A stretch of 64,000 nucleotides of DNA from Lantana camara (GCA_037501455.1 CM074858.1:82930501-82994500), one strand, 5' to 3'. Positions 34,370-47,042 are shown, numbered from the stretch's first letter. The notes: generated by a model not told the origin, from the letters alone. Made by a program: numbers and translations.

Positions 34370-35900
34370 TGATAGACAAATCTTGAACCCAAGTGTAAGT
34401 TCTAAATCCGATTGCAACACTTAAGGTATCGTATCCACAGGGAAGGGAATTCAACAACCACTTTTATGATTATTTCTAATCTAGAGACCGGAAAAGATTG
34501 ATAAGGATGTGTTATACTACTTATGATAAAATTAACTTAATTACTAAGAACTCAATCGCACGAATTAACAAATAAATACGAGAATTAACCACTTAACTAA
34601 AACAGGTCGGGGGATAAGTCATATGCTCTTTTATGATCAAATCAATACTTAAGTACGGATGTATGATTCTTCAACCTAATCACGATGTTATATCTAGCTT
34701 CTTTCGAAGGCTAGATGCCTAATTAATTAAGCCAAGTGTTGTTCTCACAATCACTTAGTAACCAAATTAATCGAATAAAGTAAGATTAGTGTATTTAAAA
34801 CCTAGCGGCTTGGCATGGACTTCTAAATACGGGTTGTAGAAATTAGGGTTAAATTTCTTTAAGCCCAAAAGATCTATGTTTCAGAAAACACTCTCAATTA
34901 TCCTCAATCTCTCGATTATCGGATAATTTACAACATGTTCATGGATGGCCAATCCATTCCCAGCTTATTAAATACCGTTTTCCTAACAAAGAATCACACA
35001 AATTTACTCAAGCATTAATTCAAACACCTTAGATGCATAATCCTTACCCCCTAACCCTAGGAGATTAGTTCCTCATAATTGGATCAAAGCTCTTTAAGAT
35101 CAAAGGAATTGCATTCAAAATAATCATGCCTAACATAAACATCAAAAAGGAATTAAGAATTCTGAATTTTAACCTAATTATCCAAAAACGAATCTAAAAC
35201 AAGAAATTAACTAAACTAGAATTGAAAACCAAAACTTGAGGAATTAGTTTGATCGGAAAGCAGTAAATAAAACCAAATTGACAAAAGTCTTGTGATTGGA
35301 ATGAGTCTTCCACTCTCTATCTTCGTGGTTCTTCTCTCTCCAAGTGTGCTTGAACTTCTGGGAAAAGAGTAGTCCAAAAGCTCCTTTTATCCGCCTCAAG
35401 TCCGTGTATAAATATAACTCCGAAAACTGACACCGCCCCGTGACACGGGCGTGCAAGAATTATGCCTTCAAATGTGACACGCCCGTGTCACATAATAAAC
35501 TCGTGTTTGCGCTTTTCCACTTGACACGGGGGTGTCACAACTTGTTCTGCTTGATGACACGGGGGTGTCATGACTCCAGGCTTCTCTGTACCTTGTAACG
35601 GGCGTGCACGAAATTACACTACATAGGTGACACGGGCGTGTCACCTCCTGAACTCCGAGGATCACTTCTCTGTACTGAGACACGGGCGTGTCTCAGTTTG
35701 CTCTTCCACAGGGACACGGGCGTGTCCCCTAGAAATCTCTCGTTTTTCGCCCGTTATTGCATGGTTTTGCTTTTATCCGTCTTTTCAACTCCAAGGTAAA
35801 AGGTACCTAATAAGGAGCATAAATCACGTTATAAGTTCTTAAAACTGCTTGAATTTAGCTAAATTTGCCCTACAAATCCATGCAATAAACTGATACATCA
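34370..35900 (-). repeat. Athila 3' LTR (left)
   Basis: 1,531 bp. Seven ACACGGG(C/G)GTGT-type units lie at 35430-35729. It is 84 bp longer than the partner because it keeps one extra unit between two CTTCTCTGTAC repeats. Confidence 0.95.
35430..35729. repeat. Palindrome cluster in Athila 3' LTR
   Basis: Core ACACGGGCGTGT, ACACGCCCGTGT or ACACGGGGGTGT. Outer bases vary but pair: GTG/CAC, GATG/CAT, GGTG/CACC, TGAG/CTCA, GGG/CCC. Irregular spacing of 30-70 bp, with CTCTGTAC often just before a unit. Counterpart in the other LTR at 46662-46868. Confidence 0.85.
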
Positions 35901-35915
35901 AACTCCCCCAAACTT
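35901..35915 (-). other. Athila polypurine tract
   Basis: Minus strand AAGTTTGGGGGAGTT abutting the 3' LTR. The same purine run recurs inside the element at 36352-36366, 37187-37201 and 39780-39793. Confidence 0.85.
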
Positions 35916-37512
35916 AGACATTGTTCGTCCTCGAGCAATCAAAGAAATCACGTCAAACCAACCTCAAAATCAATCTCCCAATGGGGCAATTTTCAGAATT
36001 TCACTAAAACAAGTCTAACTCATCAAACACATTTCAATCAAGTACAAGTATCAATACAGTGGTTCAAGTCAAATATCCTCGTGTAGTGTGTGAATTCGAA
36101 CAAGAAAATGTACAATGGTCAGAACACCAAATTAATGATTCCTTCCTAAGTACCAATGATAGACTTCGGAAAACATTCTTCGCACCTATCTCCACTAATG
36201 GAATTGACCTAGAATTAAGGATCGGAAGGTCTTTTGAGGCTTGTACTGTGGGCTCGGGGTTAAGGTTATGGAATTTTTAGCATAGTAGTGACTCAACACA
36301 CCTAGCTCACCCATTCAAATTTCCATGGTTGCCATCTTCGTTTTCCCCATCAAACTCCCCCAAACTTGGACTTTGTCCAATTTTGTCACATGCAGACAGT
36401 CTAAGAGATTTTTCTATTTCAAATCTAACTCAACTACTTCTTCATTATTTTTTTTTCTCTCTCTTTTTTTTTTTTTTTTTTGTTTTTTTCTTCTTTTTCT
36501 TACTTTTTGCTTTTGAAACTCGTTCTTTTACTATTTCCTTTTGACTTCTTCTTTTCTTTCAGCATCTCAGATTATAACTTATTCTCTGTTTTGTTTTCTA
36601 CATCAGGAAATCAGCAACATCTTCAATTGATTCAAACGAGCGAGCAAAGTGTGACTCTAGGGTAGGTTTATGGTGTTGTGCCTATGGCTTATAATGTGGC
36701 TACAAAAATTTATTGGCACAACACTTAGGCTCAGTGGGGTCAACAGGATTTCGTTCTTTAGTACAAATGGCTCAATAGCGAGGCTACCTCCGACATGAAT
36801 GCCTAAGTCATCTCCCTAACTCTTCGTCAATTCAAAATCAAATTTCAATAGGACTAAAATGCATCCTAATCCACTTCTCAGTATTATTCAAGAATTACTA
36901 ATTCAGTATCCTAACCTAAGTACATGACCTTGTTCCCATGTGCACAAAAATAAGGATATTCCATCGTTCCAAAGTACCAATACTCACACCTAACTTCATG
37001 CATTCAACTAGCCTAACTCACTTTGGCAAAGTTCCAACAATCAAACCTCATCGTAAAATCGAAAATTTTGGCCTATTTTCAGCAATCATCTTTTCACGCT
37101 CAAAGATATCACAATTTCAAGTAAGTTATCCCCCAACGCATCTTCCTATGCAAAATATTAGCTATACAATCCAAAACTTTTTACCCCTCTCCCCCAAACT
37201 TAAAACATGCAATGTCCTCATGCATAAAAGAAAAAGGAAAGAAGGCAAAAAGAAAACTCCCTCAACACAGCGCAGAACCGGCAACAAGCTACTCATCATC
37301 CCAAACCTGCACTTAACGACTAAAACACGGATCATAAGCTAAGCAAAGCAAATGATAATCACATGCAATCAACAAGAATGCCCTGTCGTCAAGTATCTCA
37401 AATAACCAAACGAATAGTTAGCACAGTGTAATTGGTTAGGTTAGTGCGGTGAAATATATCTTCATACAGACCAAGGCAGAAAAAAGAAATGAAAGACTAG
37501 AAAAGAAAGCAC
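35916..37512 (-). other. Athila 3' non-coding region
   Basis: About 1.6 kb between the extra ORF and the PPT. It holds a T-rich run (about 36448-36540) and two internal PPT-like copies. I see no convincing ORF. Confidence 0.6.
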
Positions 37513-38754
37513 TTAAGGAAAAGATGGCGGGAATTGTGGCGGGTGGCTTGAGCTACTTGCTCCGGCGCCTCCAAATTGTTTGGCGAGGTATGCATGGAGG
37601 TTCTCAAACTGGCCGTCAATGTGGAGCTGCAAGGCATCAAGCCGGGAGTCCACATGCTCAACGAAGCTGTCCATCCTCGCATTCTGAGATGCCATATAAT
37701 CCCGCATGTAAGCGGGGATCTCCTCTTCATCGTCTTGGACCATTGGCACTTGGGCTCCTCGTCCGCCTTCCTCCCTATCCGGTATCTGAGCAAGCCTTCT
37801 CTGCTGATCAAGGGTGAGGTCATCGTATTTGGCCACACCCCACCTATACATTCGCTCAAACCGGTTCCTTTCCCGTTCCGGATACCAGGGTAAAACCCTG
37901 TCCTTTAGGCTCCCGGCAGACCATCGGATAAATAAGTCAATTTTTATGAATGTCTGCTCCTCCACGTAGGGAAAGTTGGATAAGGGCTCCGCATCCTCTT
38001 CAAGCCATCCCACCTCTTTGGCGAGCTTCGTCACATAGGCCCCATGACCTATAGTTCCCGACGCTCTGCCTGCCACTTCCTTTAACTTATACATGAATTC
38101 CGTTGTGGCATCGAACTGCATCCCCTCCTTCATGAAATACATGATGGCCAACTCGAATCCATTTATATTGCCATCACTCTCATGCCTCGCGCATATGCCC
38201 ATAGCTAGTAGTCGATGCACCAAACGCCAAACTAAACTATCAATCCAAGTGGCCTTAGTGTTTCGGGGATTGTACGCCGGGGCTCCAGCCTTGAGAGGGA
38301 AGGACCGCCACACCGCCTCTCTATCTGCCGTTGACCAATTTGGCAACGTGGTCATCTCGCACGAAGGAAACCCTAAGGCATCCCGAATCTCATCTAAGTT
38401 TAAAGATTCGGTATCCTCTCCATCTAATGTGAAGGCGAGCTTGGTGTCGACTTGGTCCCAAGTCATGGTCGTGAAGAAAGCTGTCGTCAATTCCGGGTAT
38501 GTATTGGCCGGAACCATCATAAATCTCCTCCACCCGATATTGTTGAACAACACCTCAATCTCTTCCCAAACTCCCAATCGCCGAAGTGTGGCGAGATGTG
38601 GAAATTTCGTGGGCATGATATTACGCGTTGTATTTCGGTTGTAAGGGTTCCCAAGCCCTTCTAAAGTAACATTAACTGAGTCCCTTGGTTGGCGGCCGGT
38701 TGGCCCGGACGAAGAGGTGAGTTGCAGAGGTGCGGGTCTCTTATTGCGTCCCAT
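37513..38754 (-). CDS. Athila extra ORF (ORF-1/env-position protein)
   Basis: 413 residues from a true ATG (MGRNKRPAPLQL), lying 3' of pol in the place of the putative env-like ORF of Athila elements. The body (residues about 45-300) has the motif set RNIMPTKFPHLATLRRLGVWEEIEVLFNNIGWRRFMMVPANTYPELTTAF in pieces, the pattern of the plant 'Athila ORF-1 / putative plant transposon protein' family. An acidic stretch (DDEEEIPAYMRDYM) and a likely coiled coil (about 360-395, NARMDSFVEHVDSRLDALQLH) follow. I see no signal peptide or transmembrane helix, so an envelope role is not supported by sequence. Reading frame intact; same strand as pol, about 1.25 kb downstream. Function unknown. Confidence 0.8.
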   Translation of the reverse strand: MGRNKRPAPLQLTSSSGPTGRQPRDSVNVTLEGLGNPYNRNTTRNIMPTKFPHLATLRRLGVWEEIEVLFNNIGWRRFMMVPANTYPELTTAFFTTMTWDQVDTKLAFTLDGEDTESLNLDEIRDALGFPSCEMTTLPNWSTADREAVWRSFPLKAGAPAYNPRNTKATWIDSLVWRLVHRLLAMGICARHESDGNINGFELAIMYFMKEGMQFDATTEFMYKLKEVAGRASGTIGHGAYVTKLAKEVGWLEEDAEPLSNFPYVEEQTFIKIDLFIRWSAGSLKDRVLPWYPERERNRFERMYRWGVAKYDDLTLDQQRRLAQIPDREEGGRGAQVPMVQDDEEEIPAYMRDYMASQNARMDSFVEHVDSRLDALQLHIDGQFENLHAYLAKQFGGAGASSSSHPPQFPPSFP

Positions 38755-40004
38755 ATTCCTACAAAATTCAACAAGAAAATCAATTCAAGTTCAAAGGGGC
38801 ATTTTATCGAACACCTTGTAAGCACCAGTAAGGGGCATAGTATTTCATCAAATCGTGCCTAGCATTACATCACCAAATACCTAGACCTAGCCCCCAAATG
38901 CCACCATAATCATTTAAAGCTCAGAGGGACTCAATTTCTTCACCCAACGTGTACAATATCACCCAACAACAATTCTCTAAAATGTGCAAAATTCATGACA
39001 ATATGTAAGAGCAAAGGCCAAAGTTTCCAATACAGACCAATTACCTAACTCTAGCATGCACAAAACTCGATCAAAGAGCAAGTATTCATAAGAATTATAT
39101 CCAACATGCTTAAACAAGAGATTAGGGTTCATCGGGTTAATGCCTAAAAATTGCAAAATTGTGACAATTTTTAGTTCTAATCATGCTAAAACTCAAACTA
39201 GAAGCAAGAATTCCAAAGAATTCACAATATAAGCATGGTTCAAGAATTAGAATCTAACTTTTCTCAATCGAAAAACAAGAATTCAACGTACCCAAGAGAA
39301 AAGGAGACTTACCCGATTGGTTTAAAATGTAAAGTGCAAAGTGGGTGTGTGTCCTGCCGGATTAAGAGCCAAAGTGATGGTGGGTGCTTGTGCCGTGTGG
39401 GAATGGGGAAGAAGAGAGATGGAGAAGAGAAGGGGGTGTTTTGGTTGTAATAATAAGAAAAGTGTGAGGAACCCCCTTTTTTATTCAACCGATCGGACGT
39501 GACACGCCCGTGTCATCTAGTATGCTGTATGGATGACACGGGGGTGTCATCCTTATTCTGGGAATTTCTGTACCTTGACACGGGGGTGTCGATTTTTCCT
39601 TAAGAAACTTGACACGCCCGTGTCATCTTCTCGGCTGGCAACTTCTGTACCTTGACACGGGGGTGTCACAAAATGCCTAAGATTAGTGACACGCCCGTGT
39701 CACCTTCGAATCATCAAACCTCCTCTGTACCGAGACACGGGGGTGTCTCGGCTTATGCCTTGTGGGAGTCACGCCCGTGTCTCCCCCAAACTTGGATTTT
39801 TGCTCAAAAGTCCGCACCTATTAGCTCAAAATCATCCATTCTTTTCACAATCCGTCCTCTCTAATCGAACCAAAATACCTGAACATGAGACAAAAGAGAT
39901 CATCAATCACAAGCTTAACTAACTAACGCGAAAGAAAATAAAAACGAAAAAGGGAAGAAAAATAGTTCTAAGTTATAGTCGTTAGCTTGACTTCCTGACT
40001 GCGG
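38755..40004 (-). other. Athila spacer between pol and extra ORF
   Basis: Non-coding, about 1.25 kb. Eight palindromic ACAC(GGG/CCC/GGG-type)GTGT units lie at 39498-39785, like those in the LTR, plus an internal PPT-like run at 39780-39793. It may contain a splice acceptor or promoter for the downstream ORF; none can be fixed by eye. Confidence 0.65.
39498..39785. repeat. Second palindrome cluster inside Athila
   Basis: Eight units in about 290 bp. Stems such as GATGACAC/GTGTCATC, AGTGACAC/GTGTCACC and GAGACAC/GTGTCTC, several preceded by TCTGTAC. Not identical to the LTR cluster, so it is not a simple recent copy of it. Confidence 0.85.
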
Positions 40005-43000
40005 CTAAGGTGCTGGAGCTGTTAACACGCATGAGACGTGTTTGCCAATTCGGTCTCCGGCGAGATATGGTTTGAGTCTTTGTCCATTCACCACAAAGGA
40101 TGGTGAGCCTTCATTGCCTATCTCCACCGCTCCATTCACTAAAACTTTTGTCACTCTGAATGGACCTGACCACCTCGATTTAAGTTTCCCGGGGAAAAGC
40201 TTCAATCTAGAATTGTACAATAACACCAGTTGACCCTCGACAAACTCCTTGACCCGAATATGCTTGTCATGCCACTTCTTCGTTCTTTCCTTATAAATCC
40301 GGGCATTTTCGTACGCTTCTAACCTTAATTCCTCCAACTCTTGCAGGTCAAGTATCCTTTTCTCTCCGGCTCTTGTGAGATCAAAATTTATAGCCTTGAT
40401 GGCCCAATACGACTTATACTCGATCTCAACTGGGAGGTGACAAGCTTTACCATAAACCAACTGATATGGAGAAGTTCCTATAGGTGTCTTGAACGCGGTC
40501 CTGTAGGCCCATAATGCGTCATCCAATTTTGAGGACCAATCCTTCCTAGAGGGGCTCACCACCTTCTCCAGAATCCACTTCAATTCCCTATTCGTGATCT
40601 CCGCTTGCCCACTTGCTTGGGGATGATATGCCGTAGTTACCCGATGTTGGACCCCATATTTCTTCAACAAAGCTTCCAAGGGTTTGTTGCAAAAGTGCGT
40701 ACCTCTATCACTGATCAATGCCCGTAGAACTCCGAACCTATTGAATATGTTCTTTTGCAAAAACTTAATCACCACCTTTGAATCATTGGTTGGGGTTGCC
40801 ACTGCTTCGGCCCACTTGGATACATAATCCACCGCCACTAAGATATACTGATTTCCATTCGACGGTGGAAAGGGTCCCATGAAATCGATCCCCCAAACAT
40901 CAAACAACTCAACTTCCAAGATATACTTCATGGGCATCTCATCTCTTTTACTAATGTTCCCGGACCGCTGACAAGTATCACATTCCTTGGCAAATTTGTA
41001 AGCATCCTTAAACAGCGTTGGCCACCAAAACCCAGACTGCAATACCTTAGCTGCTGTCTTCCGCCCACTAGAATGCCCTCCATACAAGCTTGCATGACAT
41101 CTCTCAAGCACTTCATCAGCTTCAACCTCCGGGACACATCTCCGTACTAGACCATCTGAACAGTGCTTATACAAATAGGGCTCTTCCCAATAGTAACGTT
41201 TCACTTCGGATAAGAATCTCTGTTTCTGATGGAAATTCATGCCCGGTGGTAGAGCCTTGCAAACCATATGATTCACGATGTCTGCGTACCAAGGGACGAT
41301 TGCATCTGCTGCAAACAACTCCTCATCTGGGAAATTCTCAGTAATCTCCTCCTCATACTCATCCTCCTTGTCCCCAACCTCTAATCTTGACAAATGATCT
41401 GCAACTACGTTCTCTGTCCCCTTCTTGTCACGAATTTCAAGATCGAACTCCTGAAGCAATAGAATCCATCTAATCAAACGGGGCTTTGAATCCTTCTTCG
41501 AAAGGAGATACTTGATTGCTGCGTGGTCCGTGTAGACAATTGTCTTTGAACCTATCAAATAAGACCGAAACTTATCAAAAGCATGCACAATAGCTAATAA
41601 TTCTTTTTCAGTGGTAGCATAATTTAATTGTGCATCATTTAAAGTTTTGCTAGAATATGCGATAACATGTAAACGTTTCTCCCTTCGTTGGCCAAGTACA
41701 GCTCCAATGGCCAAATCGCTCGCATCGCACATTAGCTCGAACGGAATCGTCCAATCCGGTGCAACCATGATTGGTGCCGAGGTAAGCTCCTTCTTCAACC
41801 TATCAAATGCAAGTAAGCAATCATCATTAAATATGAATTCAGTATCTTTTTGCAGTAACTTGCATAAAGGTAAAGTAATTTTCGAAAAGTCCTTGATGAA
41901 CCGGCGATAAAACCCGGCATGACCAAGGAAACTCCTCACTCCCTTGATATTGGTGGGTGGAGGCAATTTTGCAATCACATCAATCTTGGCCTTGTCCACC
42001 TCAATGCCTTTCTCCGAAACCTTGTGTCCCAACACGATCCCTTCCTTTACCATGAAGTGGCACTTCTCCCAATTTAGCACAAGGTTGGTTTCTTCACATC
42101 TCTGCAAAACTTGAGCAAGATTATGCAAACAAGAATCGAAAGAAGAACCAAACACAGAAAAGTCATCCATAAAAATTTCCATTGTGCGTTCTATAAAGTC
42201 AGAGAAAATAGCCATCATGCATCGTTGAAAAGTAGCCGGGGCATTACACAACCCAAAAGGCATACGTCTATACGCAAAAGTACCATAAGGGCAGGTAAAC
42301 GTACATTTTTCCTGGTCTTCTGGAGCTATAGCAATTTCGTTATACCCTGAATACCCATCCAGAAAACAATAATAAGAATGTCCGGCTAACCGTTCTAACA
42401 TCTGATCAATAAAGGGAAGTGGAAAGTGATCTTTACGAGTGGCATTGTTCAACTTCCTATAGTCTATACAAACTCTCCAACCCGTGACTGTCCTAGTTGG
42501 TATTAACTCATTCTTTTCATTTTTAATTACAGTCATCCCCCCTTTCTTAGGTACTACCTGTACAGGACTAACCCACTTGCTATCCGAGATAGGGTAAATT
42601 ATCCCGGCATCTAACAATTTCAGTACCTCAGCCCTAACTACCTCTTTCATGTTCGGATTCAATCTGCGCTGATGCTCTACAGAGGGTTTATGGTTATCTT
42701 CCATAAGAATTTTATGCATGCAAATAGATGGGCTAATCCCCTTGATGTCAGAAATAGTCCAACCTATCGCTCGTTTATGTTCTCTCAAAACCCTCAACAA
42801 GGCATCACGTTGTGAATCAGTTAAATCAGAGGCAACTATAACAGGCAGTGTTTCAGATTCACCCAAATAAGCATATCTCAAATGAGCGGGGAGGGGTTTT
42901 AGTTCTAACCTGGGAGCTGTCTCAATAGAAGGACGAAGAGTGGGCTTACCTGTACCCAACTCTTCATATACAAACCTCTTCCGGAATGGTACGTACGGGG

Positions 43001-45446
43001 TGGCTTCAAGTGCTTTAGCGTAGGCAGCCAATTCTTCTAAAATGTCTTCCCCGTCAATGTGGTCAGTGAGTCCTCTTAAACAGAGTTCGAGAGGGTCCTC
43101 GTTGCTCATGGGCATCGGTGTCTGTGCTCTGATTTCCACCATATTGCATTGTTCCTCGATCACTGGTCCTTTCATTGCTTTGAACAGATTAAACTCCACC
43201 TGTTCGTCTCCCACACGGAGAGTTAGAATGCCACTCTTCACATCAATTAAAGCTCCTGCTGTGGCTAAGAAAGGCCTTCCTAAAATGAGCGGCATGTTTT
43301 GATCTTCTTCCATGTCCAACACTATGAAGTCTACGGGCAGGTAGAACTTCCCAACCCTGACTAACACGTTTTCCAAGACTCCCGTGGGGTACTTGACCGA
43401 TCGATCCGCTAGCTGTAGGGAAACGGTTGTTGGCTTTAATGAATTCAGTCCAAGTTTCCTGCAAACAGATAATGGCATTAGGCTCACACTGGCACCAAGA
43501 TCACATAAAGCTTTATTAAAAGACATATGACCAATTGTGCAAGGAATTGAAAAACTCCCTGGATCCTTAAGCTTTGGTGGAAGCTTATGTTGTAGAATGG
43601 CGCTGCACTCTTCAGTAAGTGCAATCGTGGCATAATCCTCCAATTTTCTCTTGTTGGAGAGGATCTCCTTCAAGAATTTGACATAAGTGGGCATCTGAGC
43701 TAGGGCCTCGGCAAAGGGAATGTTGATATGTAGCTCCTTGAAGATATTCAAGAACTTCTCAAATTGTTTCTCCAACCTTTGCTTTTGAAACCTCTGCGGG
43801 AAAGGAAGTGGTGGCACATATGGTTTGGGTGCCACTGATGTCATTGGCTTAGAAGGGGGCTCACTTGTCAGTACTTCTTCCTCCTCCTTCGATGCCTCGA
43901 CTACTTTCTCAGGTTCTGCTACGGGGTCCTTTTTCTTTCTCACTTCGGTTTCCACCGGTACTGCAGGCTCCTTATAAGTCGTGCCACTTCGTAGTGTAAT
44001 GGCCTTACACTGCTCTTTCGGATTTTCCACAGGTTTGCTTGGAAACATTCCTTGGGCTCTAACATTGATTGAATTAGCCAACTGGCCCACCTGCACCTCC
44101 AAATTTTTATTTTGAACCAGAACCTGTTCTACCTGAGATTCGAGTTTCTGATACCTATCATTCGAAACATTTATGAACTTCTCGAGGGCCGCCTCCCATC
44201 CTGGTTTCTGTTCTTGCGGTGGTTGTGGGGGGGGTGCGAATCTCTGCTGATTCTGATGTGGTGGATGTTGTCCCTGTTGTCTTGGTTGGAACTGTGGTCT
44301 TGGATTTGGATTTGGGTTTTGAACATTCTGATTGTTCGACCACGAGAAGTGCGGATGATTCTTCCAACCTGGGTTGTAGGTGTTTGAGTAAGGATCATTT
44401 GCTGGTCTTTGATTCTGCACGTAATTGACTTGTTCTTGACCAACAGCAACCTGTGCACCTGCATTGGTAGAAGGACAAATATCAAATGAATGGGGACCAC
44501 CACAAATTTCACATAATACCTGTAGGGCGTTTGACTGTGCCACAGTGTTTCGGGCTGCAGCTAATGCAAGTCGGTCTAACTTCTGATTCAGTGCGTCGAA
44601 CTTGGCATTGAAAGCTGTCACAGTGTCAGTGGCGAGTATGCCTGCCTCAGGTTTTGGAGGAGGATTGCTCCTCTCCTTTGTCCAACTGCTATTCGCTGCC
44701 ATCTTGTTCAGCAGTTGCATTCCTACTTCTTCAGACAGTGCCATAAATGCTCCTCCAGCTGCTGCATCGACCATAATTTTCATGTTTTCTGTCATTCCAT
44801 TGTAAAAGATCTGTACCAGTTGCCATCCTGGAACACGGTGATGCGGGCACTTCCTTTGCAGTTCTTTGTATCTTTCCCATCCTTCGTACAATGTTTCCCC
44901 CTCAAAGAGCCTGAAGCTTGTTATTTCGTCTCTGTACCTCATGGTCTTACTAGGAGGGTAGAACTTGGCTAGAAAGGCTTTAGAGAGGTCTGCCCATGTC
45001 TGAAGTGTCTCGTTTGACAAGGTCGAAATCCATGTCCGGGCTTTGTCCCTTAGGGAGAAAGGAAAGAGCCTAACTCGGATCGCATCATCAGAGGCGTTGT
45101 GGATCTTAAAGGTCGAGCAGACATCCAAAAAGTATGACAAGTGTGATGCGGGGTCTTCATGTGGTAAACCTCCGAACGGGTTCTGTTGTAAGAGGTTGAT
45201 GAACCCGGTTTTGATTTCAAAGTTGTTCGCCTCCACGGCGGGGCGAGTCAGGTTGTTCTGGATTAAGCCAATGTTAGGAATGGCATAATCCTGGAGTGTG
45301 GTTGGTTGCTCGTTTACGGGTTGTGCCATTGGAATTGGGTTTACTTTCTGCTTCTTTTCCTTCTTTCGCTTCGTTCGATTCGCCCTACAAGTCTTCTCAA
45401 TTTCAGGATCGTAAGGCAGGGGTTCCAAGCCTTTCGATCGTAGCAT
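40005..45446 (-). CDS. Athila gag-pol polyprotein
   Basis: 1,813 residues from ATG at 45444-45446, with no stops. Gag core at residues about 65-240 ([38 protein letters not shown]) and a short zinc knuckle [13 protein letters not shown] near 310. Proline/glutamine-rich linker; lysine/glutamate-rich segment near 480-530. Protease near 645, [11 protein letters not shown], with DLG in place of DTG/DSG, usual for Athila. RT from about 985 (CIDYRKLN) with the catalytic [10 protein letters not shown] near 1092. RNase H from about 1238 ([22 protein letters not shown]). Integrase has an HHCC finger (CDTCQRS), then DDE at about 1518 (IDFMGPF), 1578 (SDRGTHF) and 1613 ([10 protein letters not shown]), and a C-terminal WSGPFRV segment. 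All catalytic residues are present. It makes the Gag particle and the replication and integration enzymes. Confidence 0.95.
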   Translation of the reverse strand: MLRSKGLEPLPYDPEIEKTCRANRTKRKKEKKQKVNPIPMAQPVNEQPTTLQDYAIPNIGLIQNNLTRPAVEANNFEIKTGFINLLQQNPFGGLPHEDPASHLSYFLDVCSTFKIHNASDDAIRVRLFPFSLRDKARTWISTLSNETLQTWADLSKAFLAKFYPPSKTMRYRDEITSFRLFEGETLYEGWERYKELQRKCPHHRVPGWQLVQIFYNGMTENMKIMVDAAAGGAFMALSEEVGMQLLNKMAANSSWTKERSNPPPKPEAGILATDTVTAFNAKFDALNQKLDRLALAAARNTVAQSNALQVLCEICGGPHSFDICPSTNAGAQVAVGQEQVNYVQNQRPANDPYSNTYNPGWKNHPHFSWSNNQNVQNPNPNPRPQFQPRQQGQHPPHQNQQRFAPPPQPPQEQKPGWEAALEKFINVSNDRYQKLESQVEQVLVQNKNLEVQVGQLANSINVRAQGMFPSKPVENPKEQCKAITLRSGTTYKEPAVPVETEVRKKKDPVAEPEKVVEASKEEEEVLTSEPPSKPMTSVAPKPYVPPLPFPQRFQKQRLEKQFEKFLNIFKELHINIPFAEALAQMPTYVKFLKEILSNKRKLEDYATIALTEECSAILQHKLPPKLKDPGSFSIPCTIGHMSFNKALCDLGASVSLMPLSVCRKLGLNSLKPTTVSLQLADRSVKYPTGVLENVLVRVGKFYLPVDFIVLDMEEDQNMPLILGRPFLATAGALIDVKSGILTLRVGDEQVEFNLFKAMKGPVIEEQCNMVEIRAQTPMPMSNEDPLELCLRGLTDHIDGEDILEELAAYAKALEATPYVPFRKRFVYEELGTGKPTLRPSIETAPRLELKPLPAHLRYAYLGESETLPVIVASDLTDSQRDALLRVLREHKRAIGWTISDIKGISPSICMHKILMEDNHKPSVEHQRRLNPNMKEVVRAEVLKLLDAGIIYPISDSKWVSPVQVVPKKGGMTVIKNEKNELIPTRTVTGWRVCIDYRKLNNATRKDHFPLPFIDQMLERLAGHSYYCFLDGYSGYNEIAIAPEDQEKCTFTCPYGTFAYRRMPFGLCNAPATFQRCMMAIFSDFIERTMEIFMDDFSVFGSSFDSCLHNLAQVLQRCEETNLVLNWEKCHFMVKEGIVLGHKVSEKGIEVDKAKIDVIAKLPPPTNIKGVRSFLGHAGFYRRFIKDFSKITLPLCKLLQKDTEFIFNDDCLLAFDRLKKELTSAPIMVAPDWTIPFELMCDASDLAIGAVLGQRREKRLHVIAYSSKTLNDAQLNYATTEKELLAIVHAFDKFRSYLIGSKTIVYTDHAAIKYLLSKKDSKPRLIRWILLLQEFDLEIRDKKGTENVVADHLSRLEVGDKEDEYEEEITENFPDEELFAADAIVPWYADIVNHMVCKALPPGMNFHQKQRFLSEVKRYYWEEPYLYKHCSDGLVRRCVPEVEADEVLERCHASLYGGHSSGRKTAAKVLQSGFWWPTLFKDAYKFAKECDTCQRSGNISKRDEMPMKYILEVELFDVWGIDFMGPFPPSNGNQYILVAVDYVSKWAEAVATPTNDSKVVIKFLQKNIFNRFGVLRALISDRGTHFCNKPLEALLKKYGVQHRVTTAYHPQASGQAEITNRELKWILEKVVSPSRKDWSSKLDDALWAYRTAFKTPIGTSPYQLVYGKACHLPVEIEYKSYWAIKAINFDLTRAGEKRILDLQELEELRLEAYENARIYKERTKKWHDKHIRVKEFVEGQLVLLYNSRLKLFPGKLKSRWSGPFRVTKVLVNGAVEIGNEGSPSFVVNGQRLKPYLAGDRIGKHVSCVLTAPAP

Positions 45447-45570
45447 AAACTAGGTACCTGCAAATGGGGAAAACCTGTGGTCAAATTCAACGCGCATCAA
45501 AAAGAAATCAAACAGAAAGGGTGGTCTAAAGCACCAGAAAAATCACTAAAGTAATATTGAATTAAACGCC

Positions 45571-45589
45571 TTCCCCGGCAACGGCGCCA
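45571..45589 (-). other. Athila primer binding site (tRNA-Asp)
   Basis: Minus strand TGGCGCCGTTGCCGGGGAA, 6 nt from the 5' LTR at 45596. This is the tRNA-Asp type primer site of Athila/Tat elements. Confidence 0.9.
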
Positions 45590-45595
45590 AAAACT

Positions 45596-47042
45596 TGATA
45601 GACAAATCTTGAACCCAAGTGTAAGTTCTAAATCCGATTGCAACACTTAAGGTATCGTATCCACAGGGAAGGGAATTCAACAACCACTTTTATGATTATT
45701 TCTAATCTAGAGACCGGAAAAGATTGATAAGGATGTGTTATACTACTTATGATAAAATTAACTTAATTACTAAGAACTCAATCGCACGAATTAACAAATA
45801 AATACGAGAATTAACCACTTAACTAAAACAGGTCGGGGGATAAGTCATATGCTCTTTTATGATCAAATCAATACTTAAGTACGGATGTATGATTCTTCAA
45901 CCTAATCACGATGTTATATCTAGCTTCTTTCGAAGGCTAGATGCCTAATTAATTAAGCCAAGTGTTGTTCTCACAATCACTTAGTAACCAAATTAATCGA
46001 ATAAAGTAAGATTAGTGTATTTAAAACCTAGCGGCTTGGCATGGACTTCTAAATACGGGTTGTAGAAATTAGGGTTAAATTTCTTTAAGCCCAAAAGATC
46101 TATGTTTCAGAAAACACTCTCAATTATCCTCAATCTCTCGATTATCGGATAATTTACAACATGTTCATGGATGGCCAATCCATTCCCAGCTTATTAAATA
46201 CCGTTTTCCTAACAAAGAATCACACAAATTTACTCAAGCATTAATTCAAACACCTTAGATGCATAATCCTTACCCCCTAACCCTAGGAGATTAGTTCCTC
46301 ATAATTGGATCAAAGCTCTTTAAGATCAAAGGAATTGCATTCAAAATAATCATGCCTAACATAAACATCAAAAAGGAATTAAGAATTCTGAATTTTAACC
46401 TAATTATCCAAAAACGAATCTAAAACAAGAAATTAACTAAACTAGAATTGAAAACCAAAACTTGAGGAATTAGTTTGATCGGAAAGCAGTAAATAAAACC
46501 AAATTGACAAAAGTCTTGTGATTGGAATGAGTCTTCCACTCTCTATCTTCGTGGTTCTTCTCTCTCCAAGTGTACTTGAACTTCTGGGAAAAGAGTAGTC
46601 CAAAAGCTCCTTTTATCCGCCTCAAGTCCGTGTATAAATATAACTCCGAAAACTGACACCGCCCCGTGACACGGGCGTGCAAGAATTATGCCTTCAAATG
46701 TGACATGCCCGTGTCACATAATAAACTCGTGTTTGCGCTTTTCCACTTGACACGGGGGTGTCACAACTTGTTCTGCTTGATGACACGGGGGTGTCATGAC
46801 TCCAGACTTCTCTGTACTGAGACACGGGCGTGTCTCAGTTTGCTCTTCCACAGGGACACGGGCGTGTCCCCTAGAAATCTCTCGTTTTTCGCCTGTTATT
46901 GCATGGTTTTGCTTTTATCCGTCTTTTCAACTCCAAGGTAAAAGGTACCTAATAAGGAGCATAAATCACGTTATAAGTTCTTAAAACTGCTTGAATTTAG
47001 CTAAATTTGCCCTACAAATCCATGCAATAAACTGATACATCA
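45596..47042 (-). repeat. Athila 5' LTR (right)
   Basis: 1,447 bp; about 4 substitutions from the left LTR outside the 84-bp deletion, which removed one palindrome unit between CTTCTCTGTAC repeats. Confidence 0.95.

Larger units (their letters stand above)
34370..47042 (-). mobile_element. Complete Athila (Ty3-gypsy, non-chromovirus)
   Basis: 12.67 kb with TGATAGAC..ATACATCA LTRs (34370-35900 and 45596-47042) and target duplication ACGAG at 34365-34369 and 47043-47047. The uninterrupted site, TGCACGAGTTG, is at about 28010. Minus-strand order: 5' LTR, PBS complementary to tRNA-Asp, 1,813-residue gag-pol, spacer with palindromes, extra ORF, PPT, 3' LTR. The tRNA-Asp PBS, the DLGAS protease and the third ORF are Athila marks. 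LTRs differ by about 4 substitutions plus one 84-bp indel, so the insertion is very recent. It looks coding-competent. Confidence 0.96.

Noticed and set aside
36325..36665. Phe-rich ORFs in the Athila 3' region
   Set aside because: Translation of a T-rich tract; no homology signal and on the wrong strand.
37513..38754. Envelope glycoprotein for the Athila extra ORF
   Set aside because: No signal peptide, transmembrane helix or cleavage site seen; kept as a protein of unknown function in the env position.
35430..39793. CRISPR-like palindromic repeats with spacers
   Set aside because: Spacing is irregular, repeat ends vary, units lie inside plant LTR retrotransposons, and no cas genes are possible in this context.
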